Origin: Chromohalobacter marismortui
GTDB taxonomy: Bacteria > Pseudomonadota > Gammaproteobacteria > Pseudomonadales > Halomonadaceae
Length of the DNA: 64,000 nucleotides
Assembly (NCBI RefSeq): GCF_004364315.1
Contig: NZ_SOBR01000004.1
Span: 310,001 to 374,000 of the forward strand
Reading direction: 5' to 3'
Shown here: positions 54,128 to 62,576 of the stretch, in pieces
How positions within the stretch are numbered: the first letter of the stretch is position 1
How the letters are laid out: each line of letters begins with the position of its first letter
Program-made: the position numbers and the translations under genes
Notes under the pieces: generated by a model
Databases searched by the model: none
Seen by the model: only the letters and a program-made list of their open reading frames with translations
Told to the model about the DNA's origin: nothing

Positions 54128-54230
54128 TTACAAGAGCGCTTATACGAATTTACAAGAACGTTTATACGAACGCTTATATGAACGTTTACACAAACGTCTT
54201 ACGACGCGATACGAACGCCCATACGGACGC
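54128..54230. repeat. Imperfect 12-bp tandem repeat before rpiA
   Basis: Four phased 12-bp units at 54150-54197 follow the consensus TTAYANRAACGY (for example TTATACGAACGC and TTATATGAACGT). Degenerate units extend to 54128 on the left and about 54230 on the right. The array runs up to the rpiA start. No protein motif fits. Confidence 0.7.
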
Positions 54231-54233
54231 ACC

Positions 54234-54905
54234 ATGACCCAAGACGAACTCAAGCGCGCGGTGGCCGCCGCCGCCATCGAGGATATCAAGCCCTTGCTCG
54301 GCCGCGACACCATCATCGGCGTGGGCACCGGCTCCACCGCCAATTTCTTCGTCGACCTGCTCGCCGAGCTCAAACACGACTTTCAAGGCGCGGTGGCAAG
54401 CTCGGACGCCACGGCCGAACGCCTGCGAGGCCACGGCATCGATGTCTTCGAGCTCAACCACGTGGGCACGGTGCCGGTTTATGTCGACGGCGCCGACGAG
54501 ATCGATGCGCACTTCAACATGATCAAGGGCGGCGGCGCGGCGCTGACGCGCGAGAAGATCGTCGCGGCCTGCGCCGAGCGTTTCGTGTGCATCGCCGACG
54601 CCTCCAAGCACGTCGACGTGCTCGGCGGCTTTCCGCTGCCCATCGAGGTGATCCCGATGGCCCGCTCCTATGTGGCGCGGGAGCTGGTCAAGCTGGGCAT
54701 CACACCGGTCTACCGCGACGGCGTGGTCACCGACAACGGCAACCAGATCCTCGACGGCTACGAATGCCTGTTCGAGGACCCCAAGGCCATGGAACAGCGC
54801 CTCAACAATATCGTCGGCGTGGTGACCAACGGGCTCTTCGCCCAGCGCGGCGCGGACGTGTTGCTGTTGGGGACGGAGAATGGCGTCGAGCGCTATACGC
54901 CTTGA
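54234..54905 (+). CDS. rpiA: Ribose-5-phosphate isomerase A
   Basis: The 223-residue enzyme interconverts ribose-5- and ribulose-5-phosphate. It has [11 protein letters not shown], the VDGADEID motif with the catalytic aspartate, and [13 protein letters not shown]. The start is clear, but its upstream sequence is made of 12-bp tandem repeats and lacks a standard GGAG site. It is convergent with waaA. Confidence 0.97.
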   Translation: MTQDELKRAVAAAAIEDIKPLLGRDTIIGVGTGSTANFFVDLLAELKHDFQGAVASSDATAERLRGHGIDVFELNHVGTVPVYVDGADEIDAHFNMIKGGGAALTREKIVAACAERFVCIADASKHVDVLGGFPLPIEVIPMARSYVARELVKLGITPVYRDGVVTDNGNQILDGYECLFEDPKAMEQRLNNIVGVVTNGLFAQRGADVLLLGTENGVERYTP

Positions 54906-54939
54906 AGACGCGGGTCGAGCCGAGCCGAGTGGCGACGCG

Positions 54940-56241
54940 TTAGCGTGCCGAAGGGGAGGACGTGCCCGACAGGCGCGCCGCGATGCCTTCCAGCGTCTTT
55001 TCCAGGGCACCGCGATTGGCGGCCACCACCGCTTCACCGGCGGCGCCTAGCCGACGGCGCTGATCGGGAGCGTCGGCGAGGGTCGCCAAGGCCTCGCCCA
55101 AGGCCTCGGCGTCGCCGATCTCGCATAGCGCCTGGGCCTCGCGCAGGGTCTCGGCGATGTCCTGAAAATTCTCCAGATGCGGCCCGGTGAGTACCGGCAC
55201 GCCAAGCGCGGCGGGCTCGAGCAGGTTGTGTCCCCCAATGGGCACCAGGCTGCCGCCCACGAAGGCGGCGTCCGCTGCGGCGTAAAAGCGCATCAGCTCG
55301 CCCATGGTGTCGCCCAGCAGGACGCTTGTCTCGGTGCTGGGCGTTTCACCTTGCGAACGCCGTGCGAGGCACTCGCCGCGTGCCTCGCACAGCTCGGCCA
55401 CCGCCGAAAAGCGCTGCGGATGACGCGGCACCAGCACCAGCAGTGCCTGGGGGTGCGTGCGTCGCAGGTGAGCATGCGCGGCCAGAACCTGCTCGTCTTC
55501 GCCTTCATGGGTCGAGCCTGCCACCCACACGAATCGCGCGCCCCACTGGGTATGTAAGCGCTCACCCTCATCACGCAATTCGGCATTGATGGGCAGATCG
55601 AACTTGATCGAGCCGACGACGTCACCACACGCACCGGCCAACCCTAGTGCCGTGAAGCGTTCGAGATCCACCGGCGACTTGGCCGCGAGCCAACTGATCG
55701 CACCCAGTGCACCACGCAGCAATGGCGCCACCTTGCGATAGCCCTGGAAGGCCTTCTCCGAGAGCCGCGCGTTGGCGACGACCACGGGAACGTGTTGCCG
55801 ATCACATGCTGCCAGCAGGTTGGGCCACAGCTCGGTCTCGACGATGATCGCCAGGCACGGTCGCAAGCGCCTCATGAAGCGCCGCGCCGCGCCCGGAAAG
55901 TCCAGCGGCAGGAAATAATGCGTCAGCGCGTAGCGCTCGCCGGGAAACAGCGCCCGTACGCGTTCGGCGCCGGTGGCGGTCATGGTAGTGACCACCAGAC
56001 GGTGGTCGGCATGGCGCCGCGCCAGACCCTCGATCAGGGGACGCGCGGCCAGCACCTCGCCGACCGACGCGGCATGCAGCCAGATCGTCGGCGTACCGTC
56101 CGCCGTGCCGGTAATCAGCCCCAACCGTTCCGCACGCTTGTTAGTGAGCGCATGCTCACGCCATACCCGCCACCAGATCAATGGTGAGAGCAGATACAAA
56201 AGCGCGCTGTAGAGGCCGCGCGCGAGACGGGGCGTGAGCAT
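54940..56241 (-). CDS. waaA: Kdo transferase (3-deoxy-D-manno-octulosonic acid transferase)
   Basis: The 433-residue protein has an N-terminal membrane anchor, the LWLHAASVGEVLAARPLIE motif and a GT-B C-terminal domain with PIGGHNLLEPAALGVPVLTGPH. It adds Kdo to lipid A at the inner membrane. It follows hldE by 6 bp, in an LPS core operon with the heptosyltransferase at 57668-58780. Confidence 0.96.
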   Translation of the reverse strand: MLTPRLARGLYSALLYLLSPLIWWRVWREHALTNKRAERLGLITGTADGTPTIWLHAASVGEVLAARPLIEGLARRHADHRLVVTTMTATGAERVRALFPGERYALTHYFLPLDFPGAARRFMRRLRPCLAIIVETELWPNLLAACDRQHVPVVVANARLSEKAFQGYRKVAPLLRGALGAISWLAAKSPVDLERFTALGLAGACGDVVGSIKFDLPINAELRDEGERLHTQWGARFVWVAGSTHEGEDEQVLAAHAHLRRTHPQALLVLVPRHPQRFSAVAELCEARGECLARRSQGETPSTETSVLLGDTMGELMRFYAAADAAFVGGSLVPIGGHNLLEPAALGVPVLTGPHLENFQDIAETLREAQALCEIGDAEALGEALATLADAPDQRRRLGAAGEAVVAANRGALEKTLEGIAARLSGTSSPSAR

Positions 56242-56247
56242 CGCGCC

Positions 56248-57678
56248 TTAGCCTTCCCGGTCGAGAATGGTGCCGATCATGGCGGTGGTGGAGACGCCAT
56301 CCTCGAAGTTGAGCACCCGAACCTCGCCGCCATCGGCGATGACCGCTTCACCGCCGGCGATGTCCTCGGGGCGATAGTCGCCGCCCTTGACCAGCACATC
56401 GGGCAACACCTCGGCGATCAGGCGTGCCGGCGTTTCCTCGGCGAAGGGCACCACCCAGTCGACGGCGCTCAAGCCCGCCAGCACCTGCATGCGCCGTTCG
56501 AGAGCGTTGATCGGCCGCTTGGGCCCCTTGAGGCGCGCCACGGAGGCATCGTCGTTGACGGCCACGATCAGCCGGTCGCCCAGTCGTTTGGCCTGCTCGA
56601 GATAGGCCACGTGGCCGGCATGCAGGATATCGAAGCAGCCGTTGGTCATCACTACCCGCTCGCCGCGCAGCTTGGCCGCGCGCACCGCGTCGACCAATGC
56701 GCTTTCCTCGATGGGGCCGAATTCGGCCAGCTTGTCGCCATGCAGCGCTGTGTAGAGCTCGGCGATGGAGAGCGTCGCAGTCCCCGGCTTGGCGACCACC
56801 AGACCCGCCGCCAGGTTGGCGAGCATGATCGCTTCGGGATAACCGTGACCGGCCGCCAACGCCAGCCCCAGCACGCCGATGACGGTATCCCCGGCACCGG
56901 TGACATCGAAGACTTCGCGCGCATGCGTCGGCAGATGCAGCGGCGCGTGGCCCTCGCGGATCAAGGTCATGCCCTTCTCGCTGCGTGTGATCAGCAACGC
57001 CTCGAGTGCCAGCTCGGCGCGTAGCTGCTCGCCCTTCTCGGCCAGCGTGGCATCGTCGGGGCACGGCCCCACCACCGCCTCGAACTCGCCCAGGTTGGGG
57101 GTGATGATGCTCGCCCCACGATACTTGTCGAAGTCATGCCCCTTGGGATCGACCAGAACCCGTTTGCCGGCGCCACGCACAGTGGCGATCAGCGTCTCGA
57201 CGCGATTGAGACTGCCCTTGCCGTAATCGGAAAGGATGACCACATCGGCGTCGGGTAGCGCCGCCTCGACGCGCTCGGTCAGGCCCTGGGTGTCGATCTC
57301 CCACAGCGATTCCTCGAAGTCGAGACGCAGCAACTGCTGGTTGCGGCTCATCACGCGCAGCTTGGTGATCGTCGGGATATCTGGGCTACGATGGAAGTGA
57401 GTACTTACATAGGATGCTTCGAGACGCGCCTTGAGCAAGGCGGCATTGTCATCCTCGCCGACCACGCCCGCCAGCGCGGCATGCGCGCCCAACGCGGCGA
57501 TATTGAGCGCCACGTTGGCGGCGCCGCCGGGTCGGTCTTCCGATTCACCGACCTTGACCACCGGGACCGGCGCTTCTGGCGAGATGCGTGAGGTGCCGCC
57601 ATGCCAATAGCGGTCGAGCATGACATCGCCCACCACCAGTAGGCGGGCCTGTTCGAGAACGGTCAGATCAAGTTTCAT
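56248..57678 (-). CDS. hldE: Bifunctional heptose kinase / adenylyltransferase
   Basis: The 476-residue protein joins a PfkB-type kinase (to about residue 315; [20 protein letters not shown]) to a nucleotidyltransferase ([19 protein letters not shown]). It makes ADP-D-glycero-D-manno-heptose for the LPS core. ATG 57678 overlaps the preceding heptosyltransferase gene by 11 bp, and waaA follows 6 bp later, so the three genes form an operon. Confidence 0.97.
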   Translation of the reverse strand: MKLDLTVLEQARLLVVGDVMLDRYWHGGTSRISPEAPVPVVKVGESEDRPGGAANVALNIAALGAHAALAGVVGEDDNAALLKARLEASYVSTHFHRSPDIPTITKLRVMSRNQQLLRLDFEESLWEIDTQGLTERVEAALPDADVVILSDYGKGSLNRVETLIATVRGAGKRVLVDPKGHDFDKYRGASIITPNLGEFEAVVGPCPDDATLAEKGEQLRAELALEALLITRSEKGMTLIREGHAPLHLPTHAREVFDVTGAGDTVIGVLGLALAAGHGYPEAIMLANLAAGLVVAKPGTATLSIAELYTALHGDKLAEFGPIEESALVDAVRAAKLRGERVVMTNGCFDILHAGHVAYLEQAKRLGDRLIVAVNDDASVARLKGPKRPINALERRMQVLAGLSAVDWVVPFAEETPARLIAEVLPDVLVKGGDYRPEDIAGGEAVIADGGEVRVLNFEDGVSTTAMIGTILDREG

Positions 57679-58780
57679 GGTCGGGCTCCGAGCGAGGCGA
57701 AGCGGACGGCGAGGCATCCAGCAAGGCATCGAATTGGGCGATGACGTCGTCGGCATGGATCAGGCTCATGGCGTCGGGGTGCCGCACGCGCGTGCCCCAC
57801 GGGATGGCCTCCGGTGACTTGTGCAGATAACGGCGCACGGCATCGGGATAACGGTCGACCACGAAACGCCGCCAGCAATAAGGCGCTGCGCGATCGGGAT
57901 TGGTGGTAGCGTAAAGCCCCAGCGTGGGGGTGCGCAGCGCGTTGGCCATGTGGACGGGGCCAGAGTCGGGCGCGATCACCATGCGTGCACGATCGAGCAT
58001 GGCCAATAACCCCTTGAGCGAGGTCGCGCCGATGGCATCGATCACCGCCTCCTCGGCGCACAGGGCGCGAATGCGCGCGCCCATTTCCTGCTCTTGGGTA
58101 CTGCCGCCCCCGGTCATCACCGTGCGCAAGCCATGTTCCTCCCAGGCATGCGCGATCACCGCCGCATAGCCTTCGGCGGACCAGTTGCGGAAATTGCGCA
58201 GGCGCGGGTTGGCGCAGGGGCTGATCACCACGTAAGGCGCCTCGCCGGTGACGTGCGCGGCTTCCTGGTAGGCGCTGTCGGGGATCGCCAGATCCCAACG
58301 CAGGGGCTCGGCATCGACGCGTTCTTCACCACCCAGCAGGCGCGCAAAGTCGAGAAACGACGCCAGTACGTGCGCATGAGCATGCGGCGCCAGCTGACGA
58401 TGCGTGAACCAATGCTGCCAGTCCTTGGCCCGCGCCTTGTCATAGCCGATGCGCAGGTCGGCCTTGAGCCCCAGGGAGAGGACGCTCGCGCGCAACGCTT
58501 GCTGCATGTGCAACAACACATCAAAGCGCGTATCGCCCAACTGACGCCAGACCTCACGCATGCCGGCCAGGCCCGTGGCCTTGTCGTAGACGATGAACTC
58601 GACCCCCGAGAGGCCGGCCAGTAGACTGTGCTCGCCCTTGCCGATGATCCAAGTGATCCGGGCATCGGGCCATAGGCGTTGCAACACACGAATGGTGGGG
58701 ACGAGGTTGCAGACATCGCCCAGCGCAGAGAGTCGCAGCACGCCGATATGCGCGGGACGGACGGGCAGAGGATGCTTCAT
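57668..58780 (-). CDS. Glycosyltransferase family 9 heptosyltransferase
   Basis: The 370-residue protein opens with [22 protein letters not shown], has the family core [35 protein letters not shown] and length like WaaC/WaaF. It would add a heptose to the LPS inner core. ATG 58780 is the best start, but its ribosome site would lie inside the divergent kdkA gene. Its start codon and that of kdkA overlap at CATG. Confidence 0.9.
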   Translation of the reverse strand: MKHPLPVRPAHIGVLRLSALGDVCNLVPTIRVLQRLWPDARITWIIGKGEHSLLAGLSGVEFIVYDKATGLAGMREVWRQLGDTRFDVLLHMQQALRASVLSLGLKADLRIGYDKARAKDWQHWFTHRQLAPHAHAHVLASFLDFARLLGGEERVDAEPLRWDLAIPDSAYQEAAHVTGEAPYVVISPCANPRLRNFRNWSAEGYAAVIAHAWEEHGLRTVMTGGGSTQEQEMGARIRALCAEEAVIDAIGATSLKGLLAMLDRARMVIAPDSGPVHMANALRTPTLGLYATTNPDRAAPYCWRRFVVDRYPDAVRRYLHKSPEAIPWGTRVRHPDAMSLIHADDVIAQFDALLDASPSASPRSEPDHET

Positions 58781-59483
58781 GCGGTTGGCAACATTCCAAA
58801 CGGGACAGGCATTCATTCTATATGATGCCGACATTCTATGTGACGCCGGCCAAGGGCCACAAATCGGCGCGGATTGGTTCACCCCCACGTTCTGGCGCTC
58901 ACGCGATGCCGTGCTCGGCGAAGCGCCAGGGCGTGGGGCGAGTCTTTTCGTCACGCATGGCGACGAGCGCTGGGCGCTGCGACCCTATCGACGCGGAGGC
59001 CTGATCGCACGACTCAGCGACGCACGCTATGCATGGACCGGACTCGAACGTACCCGCGCCTTTCGCGAGATGCGCCTGACCGCCGAGCTCAAGCGGCGCG
59101 GCCTGCCAGTACCCACGCCGGTCGCCGCCGCCGTTTGGCACCACACCCTGAGCTACGAAGCGGCGCTGATCACACGACTGATTCCCGATGTCACGGCCTT
59201 GGCCGAGCGCCTGCCGACGGCGACGCCTGCCCTTCTGAGGCGGGTCGGTCATACCGTGCGCCGTTTTCACGACGCCGGGCTCGACCATGTCGACCTCAAC
59301 GCTCGCAACCTGCTCGTCGACGCCGACGACGGCATCTGGCTGATCGACTTCGACCGCTGCCGGCTGCGCACGCCGGGACGCTGGCAAGAAGCCAACCTGG
59401 AACGCCTGGGGCGTTCGTTGGCCAAGTTCGGCGCCCCGCAGGCATTGCAGACAGTCCGCCAAGGCTACGCGGTATCGCCGTAA
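58779..59483 (+). CDS. kdkA: Kdo kinase (KdkA-like)
   Basis: The 234-residue protein resembles H. influenzae KdkA: ALRPYRRGGLIARLSDARYAW, GLPVPTPVAA and the catalytic HDAGLDHVDLNARNLLVDADDGIWLIDFDRC, a small kinase fold with its HxDL-like and DFD motifs. It phosphorylates Kdo in the LPS core. ATG 58779 has GAGG seven bases upstream. Its last 19 bp overlap the convergent glycosyltransferase gene. Confidence 0.9.
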   Translation: MRLATFQTGQAFILYDADILCDAGQGPQIGADWFTPTFWRSRDAVLGEAPGRGASLFVTHGDERWALRPYRRGGLIARLSDARYAWTGLERTRAFREMRLTAELKRRGLPVPTPVAAAVWHHTLSYEAALITRLIPDVTALAERLPTATPALLRRVGHTVRRFHDAGLDHVDLNARNLLVDADDGIWLIDFDRCRLRTPGRWQEANLERLGRSLAKFGAPQALQTVRQGYAVSP

Positions 59484-60592
59484 ATCGCACGCAGCCCTGT
59501 GACATGATGGGCCAGCGTGAAGCGCGCATTGACCAGCCGGCACGCCGCGTCGCCAAGGCGTTCGCGCAGCGCCGGGGCATCGCGTAACTCACTAAGCGTC
59601 GCTGCCCAGGCGGCCGGGTCTTGAGGATCGGCAAGTCGACCGCTGCCGGCGTCGAGGAGCTCGGGGATCGCGCCGCTGTCGGCGCCCACCACGGCCTTGC
59701 CCGCCGCCATCGCCTCGATCACCGTCAGGCCGAAGGCTTCGTTGCGCGACGGCACGCAGACGATATCCATCACCTCAAAGAGCCGCGCCAGATCCCGCCG
59801 AAACCCCGTGAACGTGACCCGCTCGCCAAGGCCCTGTTCGTGGATCTGCTGCTGCAAGGAAGCGATGAAGGTGGGATTGCCACCCTCGTCCGCCTCCAGC
59901 CCGCCGATCAGCACCAGGTGCGACTGATGATCGCCCGCCTCGACCAGCCGCCTAAAGGCATCCAGCAACACTTGCTGTCCCTTGCCCGGCGTCAGGCGCC
60001 CCGGCAAGGCGATCGTCACCGCCCCGCGCGGAATACCCAGCGCATCCCGCAATGCTTGACGCGCCGCGGCATCGAGCTGGGGCACGAAATCCGCCGTATC
60101 GATGCCCAGGTACAGCAACGTGATACGCGAAGGGGGCAATGGAAAGGCCTGACGGTTGCGCGTCAGGGTTGCTTCGCTGATCGACAGCACACGATCGACA
60201 TGCCGATAGACCCAGCGATGGTAGGGATCCTGTTTGGGCCGCGTGACGCCCATGTGATCAGTGAAGACAAGACGCAATTCGGGACACAGGCGCTTGAGCA
60301 ATGCGCCCAGGCGCAAATCACTCGATTTGTGACAATGCACGACGCCGATACCAATGCGGCGTAGCCAGCGCACCAGTGCCGGCAATTGCAAGAGCGCGCG
60401 CGTGGGTGAGCGCACACTACACACCTCGGCCGCCTCGCCGTCGACCAACGTTTTGGCTAGGCGCGTTCCTTCGAGCGCCAGGACGTAGGTACGCCACCCC
60501 TGGCGGGCCAGCTCGGGTATAATGCGCGCAGGATACATTTCCAGCCCGCCCCAGCCGCGGGATAAACAGATATGCAAGACCTTGTGCTGCAA
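59465..60592 (-). CDS. Glycosyltransferase family 4 (LPS core type)
   Basis: The 375-residue GT-B protein starts VLHICLSRGWGGLEMYPARI and has the nucleotide-sugar motif EAFGLTVIEAMAAGKAVVGADSGAIPELL. It likely adds a sugar to the LPS core or outer saccharide. TTG 60592 is chosen because GAGGAG stands six bases before it. It diverges from the GT9 gene by 60 bp. Confidence 0.9.
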   Translation of the reverse strand: MQHKVLHICLSRGWGGLEMYPARIIPELARQGWRTYVLALEGTRLAKTLVDGEAAEVCSVRSPTRALLQLPALVRWLRRIGIGVVHCHKSSDLRLGALLKRLCPELRLVFTDHMGVTRPKQDPYHRWVYRHVDRVLSISEATLTRNRQAFPLPPSRITLLYLGIDTADFVPQLDAAARQALRDALGIPRGAVTIALPGRLTPGKGQQVLLDAFRRLVEAGDHQSHLVLIGGLEADEGGNPTFIASLQQQIHEQGLGERVTFTGFRRDLARLFEVMDIVCVPSRNEAFGLTVIEAMAAGKAVVGADSGAIPELLDAGSGRLADPQDPAAWAATLSELRDAPALRERLGDAACRLVNARFTLAHHVTGLRAIYGDTA

Positions 60593-60652
60593 GGCAAGCT
60601 CCTCGGACAATGTTCGACTCACGCGTCGACGCCACCGGGCACAGGAGACTCG

Positions 60653-61732
60653 ATGACCCAGTCGCGCCCACAACGCATCCTCGTGGTACGCAACGACAAG
60701 CTCGGCGACTTCATGCTCGCCTGGCCGGCCCTGGCCTGCCTGAAGAGTGCCCATCCCGACAACCATGTTGCCGTACTGGTGCCCACCTATACGGCGCCCT
60801 TGGCGCATGTCTGCCCGTGGGTCGATGAAGTGGTTCTCGATCCCGGTGGCGCCGCCCCGCGACGCCAGCAGAAGGCGTTGCTCGCGCAGCTTCGCGCCGG
60901 AAAGTTCGACGCTCTGCTAACGCTTTTTTCCACGTCCCGTATCGGATGGCTGGGGTGGCGAGCCGGCATTTCCCTGCGCATGGCGCCCGCCACCAAATGG
61001 GCCCAGATATTTTACAATTTTCGCATTAAACAGCGTAGGTCGCGGTCGCAGAAACCCGAATATGCCTACAATCAGGATCTGGCCACCGCCCTACTGAAAA
61101 CGCTCGGCCAAGACGTGCCCACGCCGACGCCGCCTTACTGGCCGCTGCCCGACGCGACGCGCGACACCCAACGCCAGCGCCTGAGCGACGAGCTCGCGCT
61201 CCCCTCGACACGCCCGTGGTGGTTTCTGCATCCCGGCAGCGGTGGCTCGGCGGTCAATCTCAGTGTGGCGCAATACGTGGACCTTGCGCAGGCGATCACC
61301 CTCAACCTGTCCATATCGCCGAAGTGGGTGATCACTTACGGTCCAGGCGAAGAGCCCACGGCCCAATCCTTGGTGGAAACGCTCAACGCACGCGAGGTCG
61401 ATGCGGTGCTCATGCCGCCACGCGCCAGTTTGACCGATTTCGCCGAAACCCTGGCCGCCGCCGATGTGTTCATCGCCGGCTCGACCGGGCCCTTGCACAT
61501 CGCCGGGGCGCTCAATCGGCCTACGATCGGCTTCTACCCTGCCAAGCGCTCGGCCACGCCGCTGCGCTGGCAAACCTGCAATGCCGAGACACGCCGTCTG
61601 GCCTTCAGCCCCCCGGCCGATGACGCCTCCGCCAGCGATATGTCGCGTATCGACATCGCGGCGGTGGCAAGCCACATCGCCGATGCCTGGCCGACACCAA
61701 CGGCCACCGAGGAAACGCTATGCAACCGCTGA
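60653..61732 (+). CDS. Glycosyltransferase family 9 (ADP-heptose transferase-like)
   Basis: The 359-residue protein opens ILVVRNDKLGDFMLAWPALACL and ends with a GSTGPLHIAGALNRPTIGFYPAKRS motif, the heptosyltransferase core. ATG 60653 follows AGGAG. It overlaps the next glycosyltransferase by 13 bp. It likely adds heptose or a related sugar to LPS; it differs clearly from the protein at 57668. Confidence 0.9.
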   Translation: MTQSRPQRILVVRNDKLGDFMLAWPALACLKSAHPDNHVAVLVPTYTAPLAHVCPWVDEVVLDPGGAAPRRQQKALLAQLRAGKFDALLTLFSTSRIGWLGWRAGISLRMAPATKWAQIFYNFRIKQRRSRSQKPEYAYNQDLATALLKTLGQDVPTPTPPYWPLPDATRDTQRQRLSDELALPSTRPWWFLHPGSGGSAVNLSVAQYVDLAQAITLNLSISPKWVITYGPGEEPTAQSLVETLNAREVDAVLMPPRASLTDFAETLAAADVFIAGSTGPLHIAGALNRPTIGFYPAKRSATPLRWQTCNAETRRLAFSPPADDASASDMSRIDIAAVASHIADAWPTPTATEETLCNR

Positions 61733-62475
61733 CCGGAATCGTCATCACCCTCAACGAGCAAGCCAACATTGCCGACTGCGTGCGTTCGCTGTCACGCATC
61801 TGCGACGAGGTCATCGTCGTCGATTCGTTGAGTAGCGACGATACCGTGGCCATCGCCGAGGCCGAGGGCGCTCGGGTGATCGCACAGGCCTATCTCGGCG
61901 ACGGGCCACAAAAGGCGCACGGCGTGCCGTTTGCCAAGCATGACTGGATCCTGGCCCTGGACGCCGACGAACGCCTCGACGACGATGCCGTGGCACTGAT
62001 CGACGCCCTCGCCCTCGACGACCCGCAGACTGCCTACAGTTTTCGTCGCAAGAACTACGTGGCGCGTCACTGGATTCGTGCGGCCGGCTTCTACCCGGAC
62101 TCGGTGGTGCGTCTTTACAACCGCACCACCGCCGGCTACCTACCCAAGAAGGCACACTCTTCGGTCGAGGCCCCCAAGATCGAGGCCACTACAGCCCACC
62201 TGCGACATTTCACTTACAAGGACATGTCGCACTGGATCCGGCGCATCGATGCGCTCTCCAGCCGAGATGCCTGGGCGATGAAAGAACGCGGTGTACGCCC
62301 CTCACGACTGCGTCCGACGCTGCACGCCGTCAACGCGATGCTGCGCAAGCTGATCTTCAAAGGCGGGCTCTGCCAGGGTATGGATGGCATGACAGTCGCC
62401 ATGACCACGGCGTTTCATGCCTACATGAAGTACGCCAAGCTCAATGAGCTCTATGAGCTAGAACGCGACGCGTAA
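61720..62475 (+). CDS. Glycosyltransferase family 2 (WaaE/KdtX-like)
   Basis: The 251-residue protein has GIVITLNEQANIADCVRSL, VVDSLSSDDT and the DxD-like ALDADER motif. It resembles the WaaE/KdtX group that adds glucose to the inner-core heptose. The 13-bp overlap with the GT9 gene indicates coupled translation. Confidence 0.9.
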   Translation: MQPLTGIVITLNEQANIADCVRSLSRICDEVIVVDSLSSDDTVAIAEAEGARVIAQAYLGDGPQKAHGVPFAKHDWILALDADERLDDDAVALIDALALDDPQTAYSFRRKNYVARHWIRAAGFYPDSVVRLYNRTTAGYLPKKAHSSVEAPKIEATTAHLRHFTYKDMSHWIRRIDALSSRDAWAMKERGVRPSRLRPTLHAVNAMLRKLIFKGGLCQGMDGMTVAMTTAFHAYMKYAKLNELYELERDA

Positions 62476-62576
62476 ATGACACGCTACGTGGACCAGGAAG
62501 GTCCCACGCATTAGACACCGCGTTGCCATACAATTGTCATAATGGCGCATGCCAACGCGATCAAGGACGACCAACG

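Noticed and set aside
54128-54230. CRISPR array
   Set aside because: Units are 12 bp and adjacent without spacers, and no cas genes are near.
54022-54237. ORF with repeated short peptides before rpiA
   Set aside because: The repetition comes from the 12-bp DNA repeat read in frame; no start signal or conserved protein was seen.
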